From: Microbacteriaceae bacterium
GTDB taxonomy: Bacteria > Actinomycetota > Actinomycetes > Actinomycetales > Microbacteriaceae
Length of the DNA stretch: 64,000 nucleotides
Reading direction: 5' to 3'
Assembly: GCA_031177985.1 (NCBI GenBank)
Contig: JAPSJW010000003.1
Coordinates: 310,001-374,000 of the forward strand
Positions within the stretch are counted from its first letter, which is position 1, and the number at the start of each line of letters is the position of its first letter. The notes under the pieces were generated by a model. The model did not search any database. It was not told the origin of the DNA and saw nothing but the letters and a program-made list of their open reading frames with translations. The translations under genes were made by a program, and so were the position numbers. This document shows, one piece after another, positions 1 through 8,424 of this stretch.

Positions 1-869
1 GTGCCGCCGTCGAACGGGAGCTGCACCTCCTCGATGGCAGGGCCGGTCAGGCCGGTGCCCGCGAGCATGCTGCGCCACCCCTCGAACTCGATCTCCGCCG
101 CCGCCGAGATGGTGGCGATGTGGTCGAACTGGGCGAGAGCGCTGAGATACCGCGCGAACGCGCCCGGCATTCCGAGGCCGGACGTCTCCGCGCTCGTGAT
201 GGCGATGCAGTCGAAGCCGATCGCGACGCTGCGGCGGGTCGCGTGCAGCCCGAGCGTGCGCAGTCGCGCTGACCGGGTCTCGTTCACCGCGATCTCGGGC
301 AGCACGAACGTGGCGCGGTAGGGCACGACGAGGTGGGCGTTCGCGCCCCGCGCCTCGACACCCGAGACGGAGTCGTCGTCGAGGATGCGCTGCAGCTCGA
401 GGGTCGTCGGCCGGCGCAGCGCCGTCGAGTCCGGCGTCCACACCACGATGTCGAGGCCCTCGTGATGGCGCCAGCGGGAGACGGTCTCGCGGGCGACCCG
501 CTGGATGCCGGTGGTGAAGGAGCTGCGCCCGGTGTCGGTGCCGTCGATGACGATTCCACTGGTCACCTCGATGGTGCTGACGCGACGCAGCCGCGCCGCG
601 AGTCGAGCGCGGCGCATGGCAGGACGCAGCACGGCAGGGAAGCCGTCCAGCAGCCAGGTCCGGGCGAAGGCCTGCACCTCCTCGGGCGTCGGGATGGCGG
701 CGCCGACGACCGCGAGCAGCAAGTACGCCGCCTCGGGGTCGGGATGGGTCAGCTCGCGTTCGAACAGCCGCAGCATCTCCGTCAGAGGGATCGACGCCCA
801 GTCGTGGGAGGGCAGCAGCGTCTCGCCCACGATGCGCAGGCGCTCCTCGATCGTCCTGGCCGCCTTCAC
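1..869 (-). CDS. GT4-like glycosyltransferase, N-terminal part (cut by window edge)
   Basis: Only the first 289 or so residues are inside the window; the donor-binding C-terminal domain lies beyond position 1. The GTG at 869 overlaps the TGA of the glycosyltransferase upstream (GTGA), so translation is probably coupled. Visible landmarks are a helical head of about 100 residues, TTGIQRVARETVSRW near residue 120, a VVPYRATFVLPEI stretch, and AIGFDCIAI. The same landmarks occur in the products at 866-2359 and 17910-19418, so this is a third member of one paralogous set. By family it should transfer a sugar from a nucleotide donor to a lipid-linked glycan at the inner face of the membrane; donor and acceptor are unknown. 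It is the last visible gene of a minus-strand operon that begins with the membrane protein at 3037-5112. Confidence 0.8.
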   Translation of the reverse strand, partial: MKAARTIEERLRIVGETLLPSHDWASIPLTEMLRLFERELTHPDPEAAYLLLAVVGAAIPTPEEVQAFARTWLLDGFPAVLRPAMRRARLAARLRRVSTIEVTSGIVIDGTDTGRSSFTTGIQRVARETVSRWRHHEGLDIVVWTPDSTALRRPTTLELQRILDDDSVSGVEARGANAHLVVPYRATFVLPEIAVNETRSARLRTLGLHATRRSVAIGFDCIAITSAETSGLGMPGAFARYLSALAQFDHIATISAAAEIEFEGWRSMLAGTGLTGPAIEEVQLPFDGG

Positions 870-2359
870 GCGACCTCACCTCCCAGCTCGGCTGCTTCCC
901 AGAGCTCGTCCGCGTACTGCCGCCAGGTGCGATCCGGGCGCGCAGCGATCTCCCGCAGCAGGCGGGCGATGAGCTCGTCGTCCTCCAGCATCGACCGCAT
1001 GGCGGCGGCGATGGCCTCGTCATCCCGCGGGTCGACCGTCACGCATCCGCCGCCCGCGGCGACCTCGGCGAGACTGCCGAAATCGCTCGTGAGGACCGGA
1101 GTGCCCAAAGCGAGGGACTCGACCGCCGGAAGACCGAAGCCCTCGTGGAGGGAGGGGAACACCGAGAACCGGGCCTCGGCGAACAACTCCCAGAGCCCCG
1201 CGTCCGAGAGGCCGCGTGCACTCGACACCTGGAGCCCCGTCTTGCGCAGGGCGCTGAGGCGAGCGTCGAACCGACGGAGATCGAGCGTGCTCCCCGCGCC
1301 GACGAACACCAGACGGAAACGCGCCCCGTCGCGGTGCAGCAGCCGCGCCGCCTGCAGCACCGCCTCCTGATTCTTGCGCGGCTCATGACTGCCCACGCAG
1401 AGCACGAGCGGGTCCGCCCCTGGAGCAGGGGTCGCCGACCCGAGATGCGGAACCTCCGTCGCGAGAGGAACGGCCCTCACCGACGGCCCTCGGAGTCCCT
1501 GCGCCGGGACCATCTTCGCGAAGCCGGCGAACTCACGGGCGGCCGACTCGCTCACCCCGACGATCCGGTCGGCATAGCGCACCATCGTGAGGAACCGGGC
1601 GTACCGCTCCGCCTCGATCGGCACGAGCGTATGGGCGCTGACGAGCGGGATGGCGTCGTGGCCGATCATCGAGACGCGATTGCCGGAGAAGCGCGCCAGA
1701 GCGGCGAGCGGGGCGGTCAGCGGATGGATCGGCACCTCGGGCACGAAGACCTGACTCCGCCACGGCACGATGATCTCGTCGATCTTCTGCTCGTCTCGCG
1801 TCCCAGGAGCGAAGCGGCGGTCGGTCCAGGACAGCACGCGGTCCCGCTCGCGCTCCGACAACGGGCGCATGGCCACGAGGCTGTCCGTCCAGACAACGAG
1901 CTCGACCCCCCGACCGGCGCGCTCCCACTCCGGCATGGTCCTGCGCACGACGCGCTGGATCCCGGTGTTGTGCTCGGTGGTCGCAGAGAAGTGCACGTCG
2001 GCCACGACGCCGTGCTGCACCAAGCGCATCCGGTATCCGCTCTCGGGGCCCTTCGCGGCACCCTCCATGGTCGCCTCGAGCAGGGCGGCGAGCTCTGCAC
2101 CCGGCTCGGCGAGCGACAGCCTCCTGCGGAGCTCGATCAGCTCGTCCATCTCGGGGAACACCCCGCTGACCGCGATGTAGAGCAGCCACAGCTCGTCGTC
2201 ACGACCGCGCTCCCGCACGGTCGCCGCCATCCGCTGCAGGAGTGAGGACGTCGGCTCGTCGTCGATCTGCGCGACGCCCAGCACGGGGGCGGCGGTCGCG
2301 ATGCGGTCGCGGAGGGCGCTGCGTCGGCGCTCGATCCGCTCGTGCAGTGCGGCCGTCAC
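866..2359 (-). CDS. GT4-family glycosyltransferase with GIQRVVRR motif
   Basis: The product of 497 residues is a complete GT-B fold glycosyltransferase. The head (1-125) is helical and poorly conserved. NTGIQRVVRR lies near residues 131-140 in the acceptor-side domain, and MIGHDAIPL follows. The donor-side domain has GSHEPRKNQ near residue 300 and SLHEGFGLPAVESLALG near 395, which supplies the E-x7-E pair used for nucleotide-sugar binding in GT4 enzymes. The tail WRQYADELWEAAE closely resembles the end of the product at 17910-19418. The GTG start at 2359 overlaps the stop of the small SWRV protein upstream (GTGA). It is expected to act in cytoplasmic assembly of a surface polysaccharide; the sugar specificity is not readable. 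Confidence 0.88.
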   Translation of the reverse strand: MTAALHERIERRRSALRDRIATAAPVLGVAQIDDEPTSSLLQRMAATVRERGRDDELWLLYIAVSGVFPEMDELIELRRRLSLAEPGAELAALLEATMEGAAKGPESGYRMRLVQHGVVADVHFSATTEHNTGIQRVVRRTMPEWERAGRGVELVVWTDSLVAMRPLSERERDRVLSWTDRRFAPGTRDEQKIDEIIVPWRSQVFVPEVPIHPLTAPLAALARFSGNRVSMIGHDAIPLVSAHTLVPIEAERYARFLTMVRYADRIVGVSESAAREFAGFAKMVPAQGLRGPSVRAVPLATEVPHLGSATPAPGADPLVLCVGSHEPRKNQEAVLQAARLLHRDGARFRLVFVGAGSTLDLRRFDARLSALRKTGLQVSSARGLSDAGLWELFAEARFSVFPSLHEGFGLPAVESLALGTPVLTSDFGSLAEVAAGGGCVTVDPRDDEAIAAAMRSMLEDDELIARLLREIAARPDRTWRQYADELWEAAELGGEVA

Positions 2360-2601
2360 GCGCCGCGCCCGAGGCGTCGGGCCACGACGGCCGTGCCGAG
2401 TCGGGTCGCGGCCGGCAGGCCGAGCTCCCGGGCCTTGACCTGGAACAGCCGCACGAGCCGCAACGGCGCCGTCACCCGCCAGGAGAGGCTGCTCTCCATC
2501 TGCTGCTGGGTTCCCGCGAGATGCTCGGTGACGAGGAGCCAGTCATCGAGCAGCGCATCGCGCAGGTCCTGGAGCCGACGCTCTGCCTCCTGCTGCTCCA
2601 C
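2356..2601 (-). CDS. Small helical protein with SLSWRVTAPLR motif
   Basis: The preferred start is GTG at 2601, preceded by a strong ribosome site (AGGAAGGG, 5 nt away), giving 81 residues. A longer form from ATG 2697 would overlap the previous stop (ATGA) but adds a low-complexity head, so I judge it less likely. Residues 1-38 are charged and helix-prone (QQEAERRLQDLRDALLDDW), then SLSWRVTAPLRLVRLF at 38-53, then a basic tail. From memory, the SWR-x-T-x-PLR motif normally sits inside large polysaccharide glycosyltransferases, just after a coiled coil. Here it is a stand-alone protein coupled (GTGA) to a glycosyltransferase that lacks such a segment, so it may dock or tether its partner. Function unproven. 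Confidence 0.7.
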   Translation of the reverse strand: MEQQEAERRLQDLRDALLDDWLLVTEHLAGTQQQMESSLSWRVTAPLRLVRLFQVKARELGLPAATRLGTAVVARRLGRGA

Positions 2602-2645
2602 ACTGTCCCTTCCTCGAACTGCCGGCCCCCCGGATACGGTGGACA

Positions 2646-2651
2646 AGACTA
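2646..2651 (-). promoter_or_regulatory. Putative -10 box (TAGTCT) before the 2356-2601 gene
   Basis: TAGTCT read on the minus strand, 44 nt before the GTG at 2601. It is followed by ACCGTATCCG (2631-2640), a block also found after the TAGACT box at 3014-3019. No clear -35. Confidence 0.4.
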
Positions 2652-2693
2652 CCGCCGCCGCATCTGGAAGGGCTCCGGGCTGGCCCGGGGTCA

Positions 2694-2936
2694 TCATCCG
2701 GTCGGGTCGATGTCCTGCGCGAGGCGCACGGCCCGGAGGCGCTCATAGGGGATGACGCCGATCGGCACCGTGCCGGGCCGGAGCTGCTCGAAGGCCCTCA
2801 GCGGGCGGGTCACCCGCCACGACAGGGTCTTCGCCATCTCACGCTGCCGGAAGGTCAGGGCGTCGACGGAGATCGCCCATTCGTCGAGCACTTCGGCTCG
2901 CAGCGCCTCGAGTTCGCGCCTCGGATCCTGCTGCAC
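2694..2936 (-). CDS. Small helical protein with TLSWRVTRPLR motif
   Basis: The GTG at 2936 gives 80 residues. Residues 1-36 are acidic and helix-prone (RRELEALRAEVLDEWAISVD), then KTLSWRVTRPLRAFEQL at about 36-52, then a basic tail ending DIDPTG. It is a paralogue of the next gene (2356-2601) and of the protein at 19408-19608. An AAGGGG-type ribosome site lies upstream, and a TAGACT box lies 77 nt before the start. The TGA at 2694-2696 overlaps an ATG for the downstream gene, although that gene probably starts later. No enzyme motif is present. Its position between the polytopic protein and two GIQRV-type glycosyltransferases suggests an accessory role in glycan assembly. Confidence 0.7.
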   Translation of the reverse strand: MQQDPRRELEALRAEVLDEWAISVDALTFRQREMAKTLSWRVTRPLRAFEQLRPGTVPIGVIPYERLRAVRLAQDIDPTG

Positions 2937-3013
2937 TCTTCGGCCCCTTCGAGCGGACCGGCGGAGGTGCGACTGTCGACCCCTCGGCGCGGAGCCCGCG
3001 GATACGGTCCTCG

Positions 3014-3019
3014 AGTCTA
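3014..3019 (-). promoter_or_regulatory. Putative -10 box (TAGACT) before the 2694-2936 gene
   Basis: TAGACT read on the minus strand, 77 nt before GTG 2936, followed by ACCGTATCCGCGGG (2995-3008). The same box precedes several other genes of the glycan locus. Confidence 0.4.
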
Positions 3020-3036
3020 CCCGCCCGCGCGACGCC

Positions 3037-5112
3037 CTACCGCAGGGCGACGCCTGCGAGGCTGAATCGGTCGTCGCCGAGCGTCGTGACGGTCAGCAGC
3101 TCGCTGCCGCCAGCGGCGGGCACTCGCAGCTCGAGGATGCTCCCGTCCGAGATCGCGGAGGTGAGGAAGGCGCCGCCGTCGTCGCGCACGGTCACCACAG
3201 TGTTCGGCGCCAGGCCGCCGAAGCGGAGGACGACCTCCGACACTCCGGAAGACAGGACCGCGACCCGCGCGCCCGAGTCGCCGCGCATCGTCCGGTCGCC
3301 GGCCTGTTCCGTCTCCCAGCCCCCGGCTGTCCCCTGCACCGGCACGGCTACGGCGAGTTCCTGGTCCGTGCTCATCAGCGCGAATCCGCCCGACTCCTCG
3401 ACCGGTGCTGCTCCTGCCCGATACGCGCCCGGGCCCACGAGAACCCATGGATCCAGCTCGCCCTCCCAGAACGAGAGCAGCGAGGAGTCGGCCCGGTACC
3501 CCAGGTCGCCGCGGAGCGAGGGCCAGGCGACGTCAGGATCGTCGCTGAGGGCGTAGCTCAGCCACAGCTGATCCCAGAAGGCGCCCACGGCCGCGGTCAC
3601 ATCCTCGCCGCTCTCGCCGCCGCGCTCGTCGACCCACTGACGCGCCTGCGCGAACTCCGGGGTGACGACGCGATCCGACGCGTCGAAGCGGACCACAAGG
3701 TAGATCGAGACGAAGAGGTTCACAGCGACCGCGCCGGCCGCCGCCCCGAGAGCGAGACGCCGCACCGCCGTTCCTCGTCGCCGTGCCAGGTACGCCAGGC
3801 CGACCGCCGCCGTGACGATGACCAGGGGCGTGATCATGTCGACGGCGCGCCCCGCGAGATAGGGGGCGACTCGCAGCACGAAGAAGCCGACGAGCATCAT
3901 CCCGAGCACGACGCCCACCGCCATGCCCCTCGTGCGCCTGTCGACGAGGGCCGCGAGGCCGCCGACGGCTATCAGCAGCAGGCCGATGGCCACGAGCACC
4001 AGACCCCAGCGCCAGGCGGGCATGAGGAAGACGTCGAACGGACCCGCGAGGATCAGCGCCGCCGCTCCGGGACTGGTCGTGCCGCCTCCGTTGCCAGCCA
4101 CCGTGCCCACGAACAGCGTGGCCCGCACGGCGCGCAGCCACAGCACGGGTGCGACCAGCAGAGAGAGCAGCACCACGAGGACTGCGGTGCGCAGCACTCG
4201 GATCCAGTGGCCGGGAGCACGCAGCAGCACGACGAAGGCCAGGACCAGCCCGAGGAACGGAAGGTACTCGGTGTAGGTGCCGAGGGTGACCCCGAGCGCT
4301 GCCGCCGCGAGCCAGACACGGGTCGTGATCACGCGAACGGAGCCGAGCGCCCGGATCACCAGCCCGATCGTGAGGAGCACGAACGCCGTTCCGAGCAGCG
4401 AGTCGGCGTTCTGCGCGAGCACCTGGCTGGTGAGCACCGAGAGAGTCGCGACCACGGCCGTGACGATCCATCGCGCCGACGAGCGCAGCGTCAGCGACGA
4501 TGCGAGGAACCAGGCGGCGGACGCCGTGAGCACGACCCAGAGGCCGATCCAGGCCGAGAACCCGTCGACGAGATCGATTCCGGTCACGGTGCTCAGAGCG
4601 CCGAGCACGAGCTCCTGCCCCAGCCGGGTGCTGTTGCGCGCGGCCTCCACTGCCGGTCCGAAGAGCACGGCGTCCGTGCCCGCGGAGGGCGAGCTGCCGA
4701 GGGACGGCATCGCGAAGATCGTGTGGTCGAGCAGCCACCGCGAGGTGGAGACGTACCAGAACGCGTCGTGACTCGGGTCGGGCTGGATTACCCGATGATT
4801 TCCCGCGAGGAGGGACGGCAGCCAGCCGAGCAGCGCGCCCGCTGCGCCCAGGGCGGCGAGCACGCCGGCGACGGGCAGCATCGGACGCCAGAGCGCGAGC
4901 ACCGGCGTCCGCCGCAGCACCGCGACACCGAGCAGCCCGAGCGCGAGCGCGACGGCGACCCAGGCCCCGACCCGCACTCCCACGACGAGGGTCGTCAGGT
5001 GCAGCACGAGCACGAGGAAGCCCGCACCGATCAAGGGGATGACCGGGACGAGCGGCCGCTGCGCCTTGCGGGGCAGCGCGGCCACGACACACGCACCGAG
5101 CGCGGCCAGCAC
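3037..5112 (-). CDS. Large polytopic membrane protein, GT-C-like
   Basis: From GTG 5112 the product has 691 residues: roughly twelve hydrophobic helices up to about residue 490, then a soluble, probably extracytoplasmic tail of about 200 residues. The first large loop holds PDPSHDAFWYVSTSRWLLD, whose acidic residues fit the catalytic loop of GT-C enzymes that use polyprenyl-phosphate sugars. The frame stays open and hydrophobic upstream of 5112 (IVTLLIALAGFA) to a TAG near 5210, with no ATG, GTG or TTG. The true start may therefore be a rare codon such as CTG or ATC behind the GGGAG at about 5160. It heads the minus-strand run that continues into the SWRV proteins and two glycosyltransferases. 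Glycan transfer or polymerisation outside the membrane is likely; the exact reaction is unknown. Confidence 0.75.
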   Translation of the reverse strand: MLAALGACVVAALPRKAQRPLVPVIPLIGAGFLVLVLHLTTLVVGVRVGAWVAVALALGLLGVAVLRRTPVLALWRPMLPVAGVLAALGAAGALLGWLPSLLAGNHRVIQPDPSHDAFWYVSTSRWLLDHTIFAMPSLGSSPSAGTDAVLFGPAVEAARNSTRLGQELVLGALSTVTGIDLVDGFSAWIGLWVVLTASAAWFLASSLTLRSSARWIVTAVVATLSVLTSQVLAQNADSLLGTAFVLLTIGLVIRALGSVRVITTRVWLAAAALGVTLGTYTEYLPFLGLVLAFVVLLRAPGHWIRVLRTAVLVVLLSLLVAPVLWLRAVRATLFVGTVAGNGGGTTSPGAAALILAGPFDVFLMPAWRWGLVLVAIGLLLIAVGGLAALVDRRTRGMAVGVVLGMMLVGFFVLRVAPYLAGRAVDMITPLVIVTAAVGLAYLARRRGTAVRRLALGAAAGAVAVNLFVSIYLVVRFDASDRVVTPEFAQARQWVDERGGESGEDVTAAVGAFWDQLWLSYALSDDPDVAWPSLRGDLGYRADSSLLSFWEGELDPWVLVGPGAYRAGAAPVEESGGFALMSTDQELAVAVPVQGTAGGWETEQAGDRTMRGDSGARVAVLSSGVSEVVLRFGGLAPNTVVTVRDDGGAFLTSAISDGSILELRVPAAGGSELLTVTTLGDDRFSLAGVALR

Positions 5113-5240
5113 GGCGAAGCCCGCGAGGGCGATCAGGAGAGTGACGATGCTGGGCTCCCGGGACTGCTGTCGTCGAGCGCGGGAGGCTCGGGTCGGCCGG
5201 ATCGGCGTCTACGGTAGCAGGGCGCATCCCGGGCGCCTCC

Positions 5241-5246
5241 TACACT
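5241..5246 (+). promoter_or_regulatory. Putative -10 box (TACACT) for the histidine phosphatase gene
   Basis: TACACT lies 38 nt before the GTG at 5285, with a GGAGGAGGAG ribosome site between them. No recognisable -35. Confidence 0.35.
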
Positions 5247-5284
5247 GGACGGCGCCGCCGGATGGCGGGAGGAGGAGACGACGC

Positions 5285-5929
5285 GTGACCGCTGACCGCC
5301 TGCACCTCGTCCGACACGGCGAGGTCCACAATCCCACCGGCATCCTGTACGGGCGCCTTCCCGGCTACCACCTCAGCGAGCTCGGCACCCGGATGGCGCG
5401 CGCCTCGGCCGAGTGGTTCGCGACCACCGGACGGCCGGTCGGCCGGGTCATCTCGTCGCCGCTCGAGCGCGCCATCGAGTCCGCCCAGCCCTGGGCCGAT
5501 GGCGCGGGCGTGGACATCGAGCTGAGCGAGCGGATCATCGAGGCATCCAGCAGGCTCGAGGGCGGCAAGTACGACGTCAGTCTCAAGATCCTGGGCGTGC
5601 CGAAGGCGTGGCCCTACCTCGTGAACCCGCTGCGTCCGAGCTGGGGCGAGCCGTTCCGCGAGGTCGCGGCGCGCGTCGTCGACGAGCTGCGCGACGCGTG
5701 GCACGGCACCGAGGCAGGCGACGTCGTGCTCGTGAGCCACCAGCTGCCGATCTGGATGGCCCACCGGGTCGGCACGGGCGCTCCGCTCGTCCACGACCCT
5801 CGCAAGCGCCGGTGCGCGCTGTCGAGCATCACGAGCTTCGAGTTCCGCGGCGACCGGCTGGTCGAGGTGGGCTATGCCGACCCCGCGGCGGGGCTCGGTG
5901 CCCGCGCCGTCGACACCGGCGCGGTCTAG
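5285..5929 (+). CDS. Histidine phosphatase family protein (phosphoglycerate mutase-like)
   Basis: The GTG at 5285 follows GGAGGAGGAG by 8 nt and gives 214 residues. The catalytic RHG motif is in LHLVRHGEVHNP at residues 5-16, and a second active-site region ISSPLERAIESAQPW follows near 57. The second histidine is probably in VVLVSHQLPIWM near 150, with the SH typical of branch-1 histidine phosphatases. Substrates in this superfamily range from phosphosugars to nucleotides and cannot be told from sequence. A sugar- or lipid-phosphate role would fit the location but is only inferred. The gene stands alone on the plus strand, and its TAG overlaps the stop of the convergent glycosyltransferase in a shared CTAG. 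Confidence 0.85.
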   Translation: MTADRLHLVRHGEVHNPTGILYGRLPGYHLSELGTRMARASAEWFATTGRPVGRVISSPLERAIESAQPWADGAGVDIELSERIIEASSRLEGGKYDVSLKILGVPKAWPYLVNPLRPSWGEPFREVAARVVDELRDAWHGTEAGDVVLVSHQLPIWMAHRVGTGAPLVHDPRKRRCALSSITSFEFRGDRLVEVGYADPAAGLGARAVDTGAV

Positions 5930-7062
5930 TCCCGCCCGCTGACCTCGCCGAACATCAGCCGCTCGTACTCGTCGGTCGTGCGTTCCGTGGTGTAGAGCTC
6001 CCGCGCTCGGTCCCGGCCCTCGAGCGAGAGGGGCAGCCGGGCGGCGAGCCCGGTGATGGCGGTCGTGATGGCGGGTCCGTCGCGCACCGGCACGACCGTG
6101 CCGTAGCGGGTTAGCTGCACGGGGCGGCGCACTCCCGGCATGTCGCTGGCGACCACGGGAACGCCGACCTTCATCGCCTCGGCCTGCACGATGCCGAAGG
6201 CCTCGAGCGGGTTGACCGACGGAAGCGCGAACAGGTCGAGCGACGCGTAGAAGTGCACGAGGTCCTCCTCCTCGAGGAACCCCAGCACCCGGATGCGCGG
6301 ATCGGCGTCGATGTAGCCGCGCAGGGTGTCGATGACGCTGCCCCCCGCGACCTTCGCGAAGTCTCCTCCGATGAGCAGCCGGGCGTCGGGATCCTCGATG
6401 CGGGTGAACCCCTCCATGAGGTAGGCGATGCCCTTCTCCTCGACGATCCTGCCGAGGAAGCCGACGTGCAGCCCATCGCCGTCGCGGAACCGGGGCTCCC
6501 CGCCGCTCCGATCGCGGGTCGGAGGCACGATCGGCACGAGCGTGCGACGCAGCAGCGCGCGACGCAGCCTGCTGTGCTCGGCGTAGTCGTTGCTCGAGGG
6601 GACAACGACCTCCGACAGCCGGATCGCGACCCTGCAGGAGACGTCCATCGCGAGCACCTGCAGGCGGTTCACGAATCCCTTCGGCAGGTGCACGTCGCAG
6701 TGGAAGGTCGTGATCTTGCGGACGCCGGGCGTCAGCAGCGCGATGAGGCCCGCCTCGAGCATGGGCAGCTGCAGGTTGAGCACCTTCGCCCGCATCGCGT
6801 GCCAGGCCGCGACGAAAGGCAGGGCGGGGCTGATGACGCCCTTGCCGATGCGGAACCAGACCCTGGTGCGCCTCACCTCGACGCCGTTGACCGTCTCGCG
6901 CTTCGGAAGCCCCGGCTCGTGGCGCGTGGCCACCACGACGACGCGGCGACCCCTCGCAGCCAGCTCCTCGGAGATCAGCTTCGCCGAGTCGGTGAGCCCG
7001 CTCACATAGGGGACGTAGTAGTTGAGCGCCAGCACGACATCCGTCGGCTTCCTCCTGCTCAC
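5926..7062 (-). CDS. GT4-family glycosyltransferase
   Basis: The product has 378 residues and a two-domain GT-B fold. The N-terminal domain opens with LALNYYVPYVSGLTDSAKLI, the glycine-rich acceptor-side start typical of GT4 enzymes, and has TTFHCDVHLPKGF near residue 118. The donor-side half includes VGFLGRIVEEKGI near residue 200 and SVNPLEAFGIVQAEAMKVG near 285, giving the E-x7-E nucleotide-sugar pair. The GTG start at 7062 overlaps the stop of the flippase gene (GTGA), so the two are co-translated. The stop shares CTAG with the convergent gene at 5285-5929. It probably builds the lipid-linked glycan that its neighbour exports; the sugar is unknown. Confidence 0.9.
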   Translation of the reverse strand: MSRRKPTDVVLALNYYVPYVSGLTDSAKLISEELAARGRRVVVVATRHEPGLPKRETVNGVEVRRTRVWFRIGKGVISPALPFVAAWHAMRAKVLNLQLPMLEAGLIALLTPGVRKITTFHCDVHLPKGFVNRLQVLAMDVSCRVAIRLSEVVVPSSNDYAEHSRLRRALLRRTLVPIVPPTRDRSGGEPRFRDGDGLHVGFLGRIVEEKGIAYLMEGFTRIEDPDARLLIGGDFAKVAGGSVIDTLRGYIDADPRIRVLGFLEEEDLVHFYASLDLFALPSVNPLEAFGIVQAEAMKVGVPVVASDMPGVRRPVQLTRYGTVVPVRDGPAITTAITGLAARLPLSLEGRDRARELYTTERTTDEYERLMFGEVSGRD

Positions 7063-8345
7063 GTCGTCCGCCTTCCCTCGTCCTCGTCGGCGTCCATCCT
7101 TCCAGCCGCCCGCCGGGTGCGCGCGCCGAGCACGAGGGCGAGAGCCACCGCCGCGAGCGCCGCCGCGAGCGCCACGGGCAGGGTCGACGCCACGACGACA
7201 TCCGGGCTGACGAGAGCGCCGACGACAGCCAGCGTTCCGGCGACCACCCAGATGACCGATGCGGCGCCGTGGCCGCCGACCGCCGTCACCGAGTCGGAGA
7301 GGATGATCGCAACCAGCAGGGTGCCGACGGCAGCCCCCACGAGCACCAGCGTGGTGGAGTCCACCGCGAACCTCTCGCCGAAGAGCAGGCGGATGCCGGC
7401 TGGACCGAGCAGGGCGAGCACAGCAGTCCAGAGCGTCGCCGCGACGAACCCCGCACCCGCGGCACCGAAGGCGAGCCGGCGAGCCCGACGGCTCTCCCCG
7501 CGAGCCGCATGCGCCGCGATCGACGGGATCACCGCCGCCTGCATCGCCTGGTAGACGAACACGGGGATGCGCGCGAGGGTCAGCGCGGCGAGGAGCACTC
7601 CGGGGATCGCCGTGTCGCCGCCGTCGGAGGCGAGGAACGCGACCACCGGCGGGAAGTTGAGGAGCAGCTGCACGACGAGCGCCGCCACGACGAGCCTGCC
7701 GACCCCTGCGCCGAAGGACAGCCAGGAGGTGCGCACGCCGCGCAGGCCGACGATCGCGGTCCAGAGGAACGGCAGCGCCGACCCGGCGGCGGCGAGGGCG
7801 ACGACGAGGCTCAGGGCGAGAAGGGCGTCCGGCACGAGCAGCGCGACGACGAGAGCGAGCAGGATGCGCAGCGCCCCCTCCGCAGCGAGGACGATCGCGT
7901 ACCGGGACAGGCTGCGCAGACCGGAGAGCACGCCGCGCACCGGGTAGTGCATGCCGTAGCCGACGAGGGCGCCCGCTACGGCCATCACCAGCAGACCCGC
8001 GTCCGCCGTCGGCGCGCCGGAGAGCGCGATGACCGCGGCGCTCGCCGCGAGGGCGGCGAGCACGACCACCAGCACGGTCACGCCCGCGACGAGGCCGAGC
8101 GGACGCCGACCGGTGCTCGTCGCGGTGCTGCCGAGCCGAGCGAGCTCCTGCTCGACCGGCAGGAACAGTCCGAGCCCCGTGATGACGGCCAGGGACCAGA
8201 ACAGCGAGAACGTCGAGTACTCGATCGGGCCGACCGCCTGGGCGACGACGATCAGATAGACGTACGACGCTCCCCCGCTGACGACGGCCGCGGCCAGCAT
8301 GTGCATCCTCGGCGATCGCGTGAGCGACCTCAGGACGGCGAGCAT
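7059..8345 (-). CDS. MOP/Wzx-type polysaccharide flippase
   Basis: The product has 428 residues from ATG 8345 and about 12-14 hydrophobic helices evenly spaced along the chain with small basic loops, the pattern of oligosaccharide flippases of the MOP superfamily. The start is MLAVLRSLTRSP; a second in-frame ATG (MHML) lies 13 codons later. FSLFWSLAVITGLGLFLPVEQELAR near residue 40 resembles the conserved first helices of actinobacterial Wzx-like proteins. It would move undecaprenyl- or decaprenyl-linked glycan across the membrane. It is the only flippase of this type in the window and is translationally coupled to the glycosyltransferase at 5926-7062. Specificity is not predictable. Confidence 0.85.
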   Translation of the reverse strand: MLAVLRSLTRSPRMHMLAAAVVSGGASYVYLIVVAQAVGPIEYSTFSLFWSLAVITGLGLFLPVEQELARLGSTATSTGRRPLGLVAGVTVLVVVLAALAASAAVIALSGAPTADAGLLVMAVAGALVGYGMHYPVRGVLSGLRSLSRYAIVLAAEGALRILLALVVALLVPDALLALSLVVALAAAGSALPFLWTAIVGLRGVRTSWLSFGAGVGRLVVAALVVQLLLNFPPVVAFLASDGGDTAIPGVLLAALTLARIPVFVYQAMQAAVIPSIAAHAARGESRRARRLAFGAAGAGFVAATLWTAVLALLGPAGIRLLFGERFAVDSTTLVLVGAAVGTLLVAIILSDSVTAVGGHGAASVIWVVAGTLAVVGALVSPDVVVASTLPVALAAALAAVALALVLGARTRRAAGRMDADEDEGRRTT

Positions 8346-8424
8346 GGGCCTCTTCGGAATGGTGTGCGAGGGTCGAGTAGAGTTGCGGGGGCTTTCGGCG
8401 ATCCCCGGAAGACCGGCACGCGGC

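Noticed and set aside
2602-2697. ATG 2697 as the start of the 2356-2601 protein
   Set aside because: It overlaps the previous stop as ATGA, but GTG 2601 has a much better ribosome site and the extra residues are low-complexity; kept as an alternative only.
2752-5217. Long plus-strand open frame opposite the membrane protein gene
   Set aside because: Composition is Arg/His/Glu/Gln-rich without hydrophobic pattern or motifs; it is the mirror of a real minus-strand gene in GC-rich DNA.
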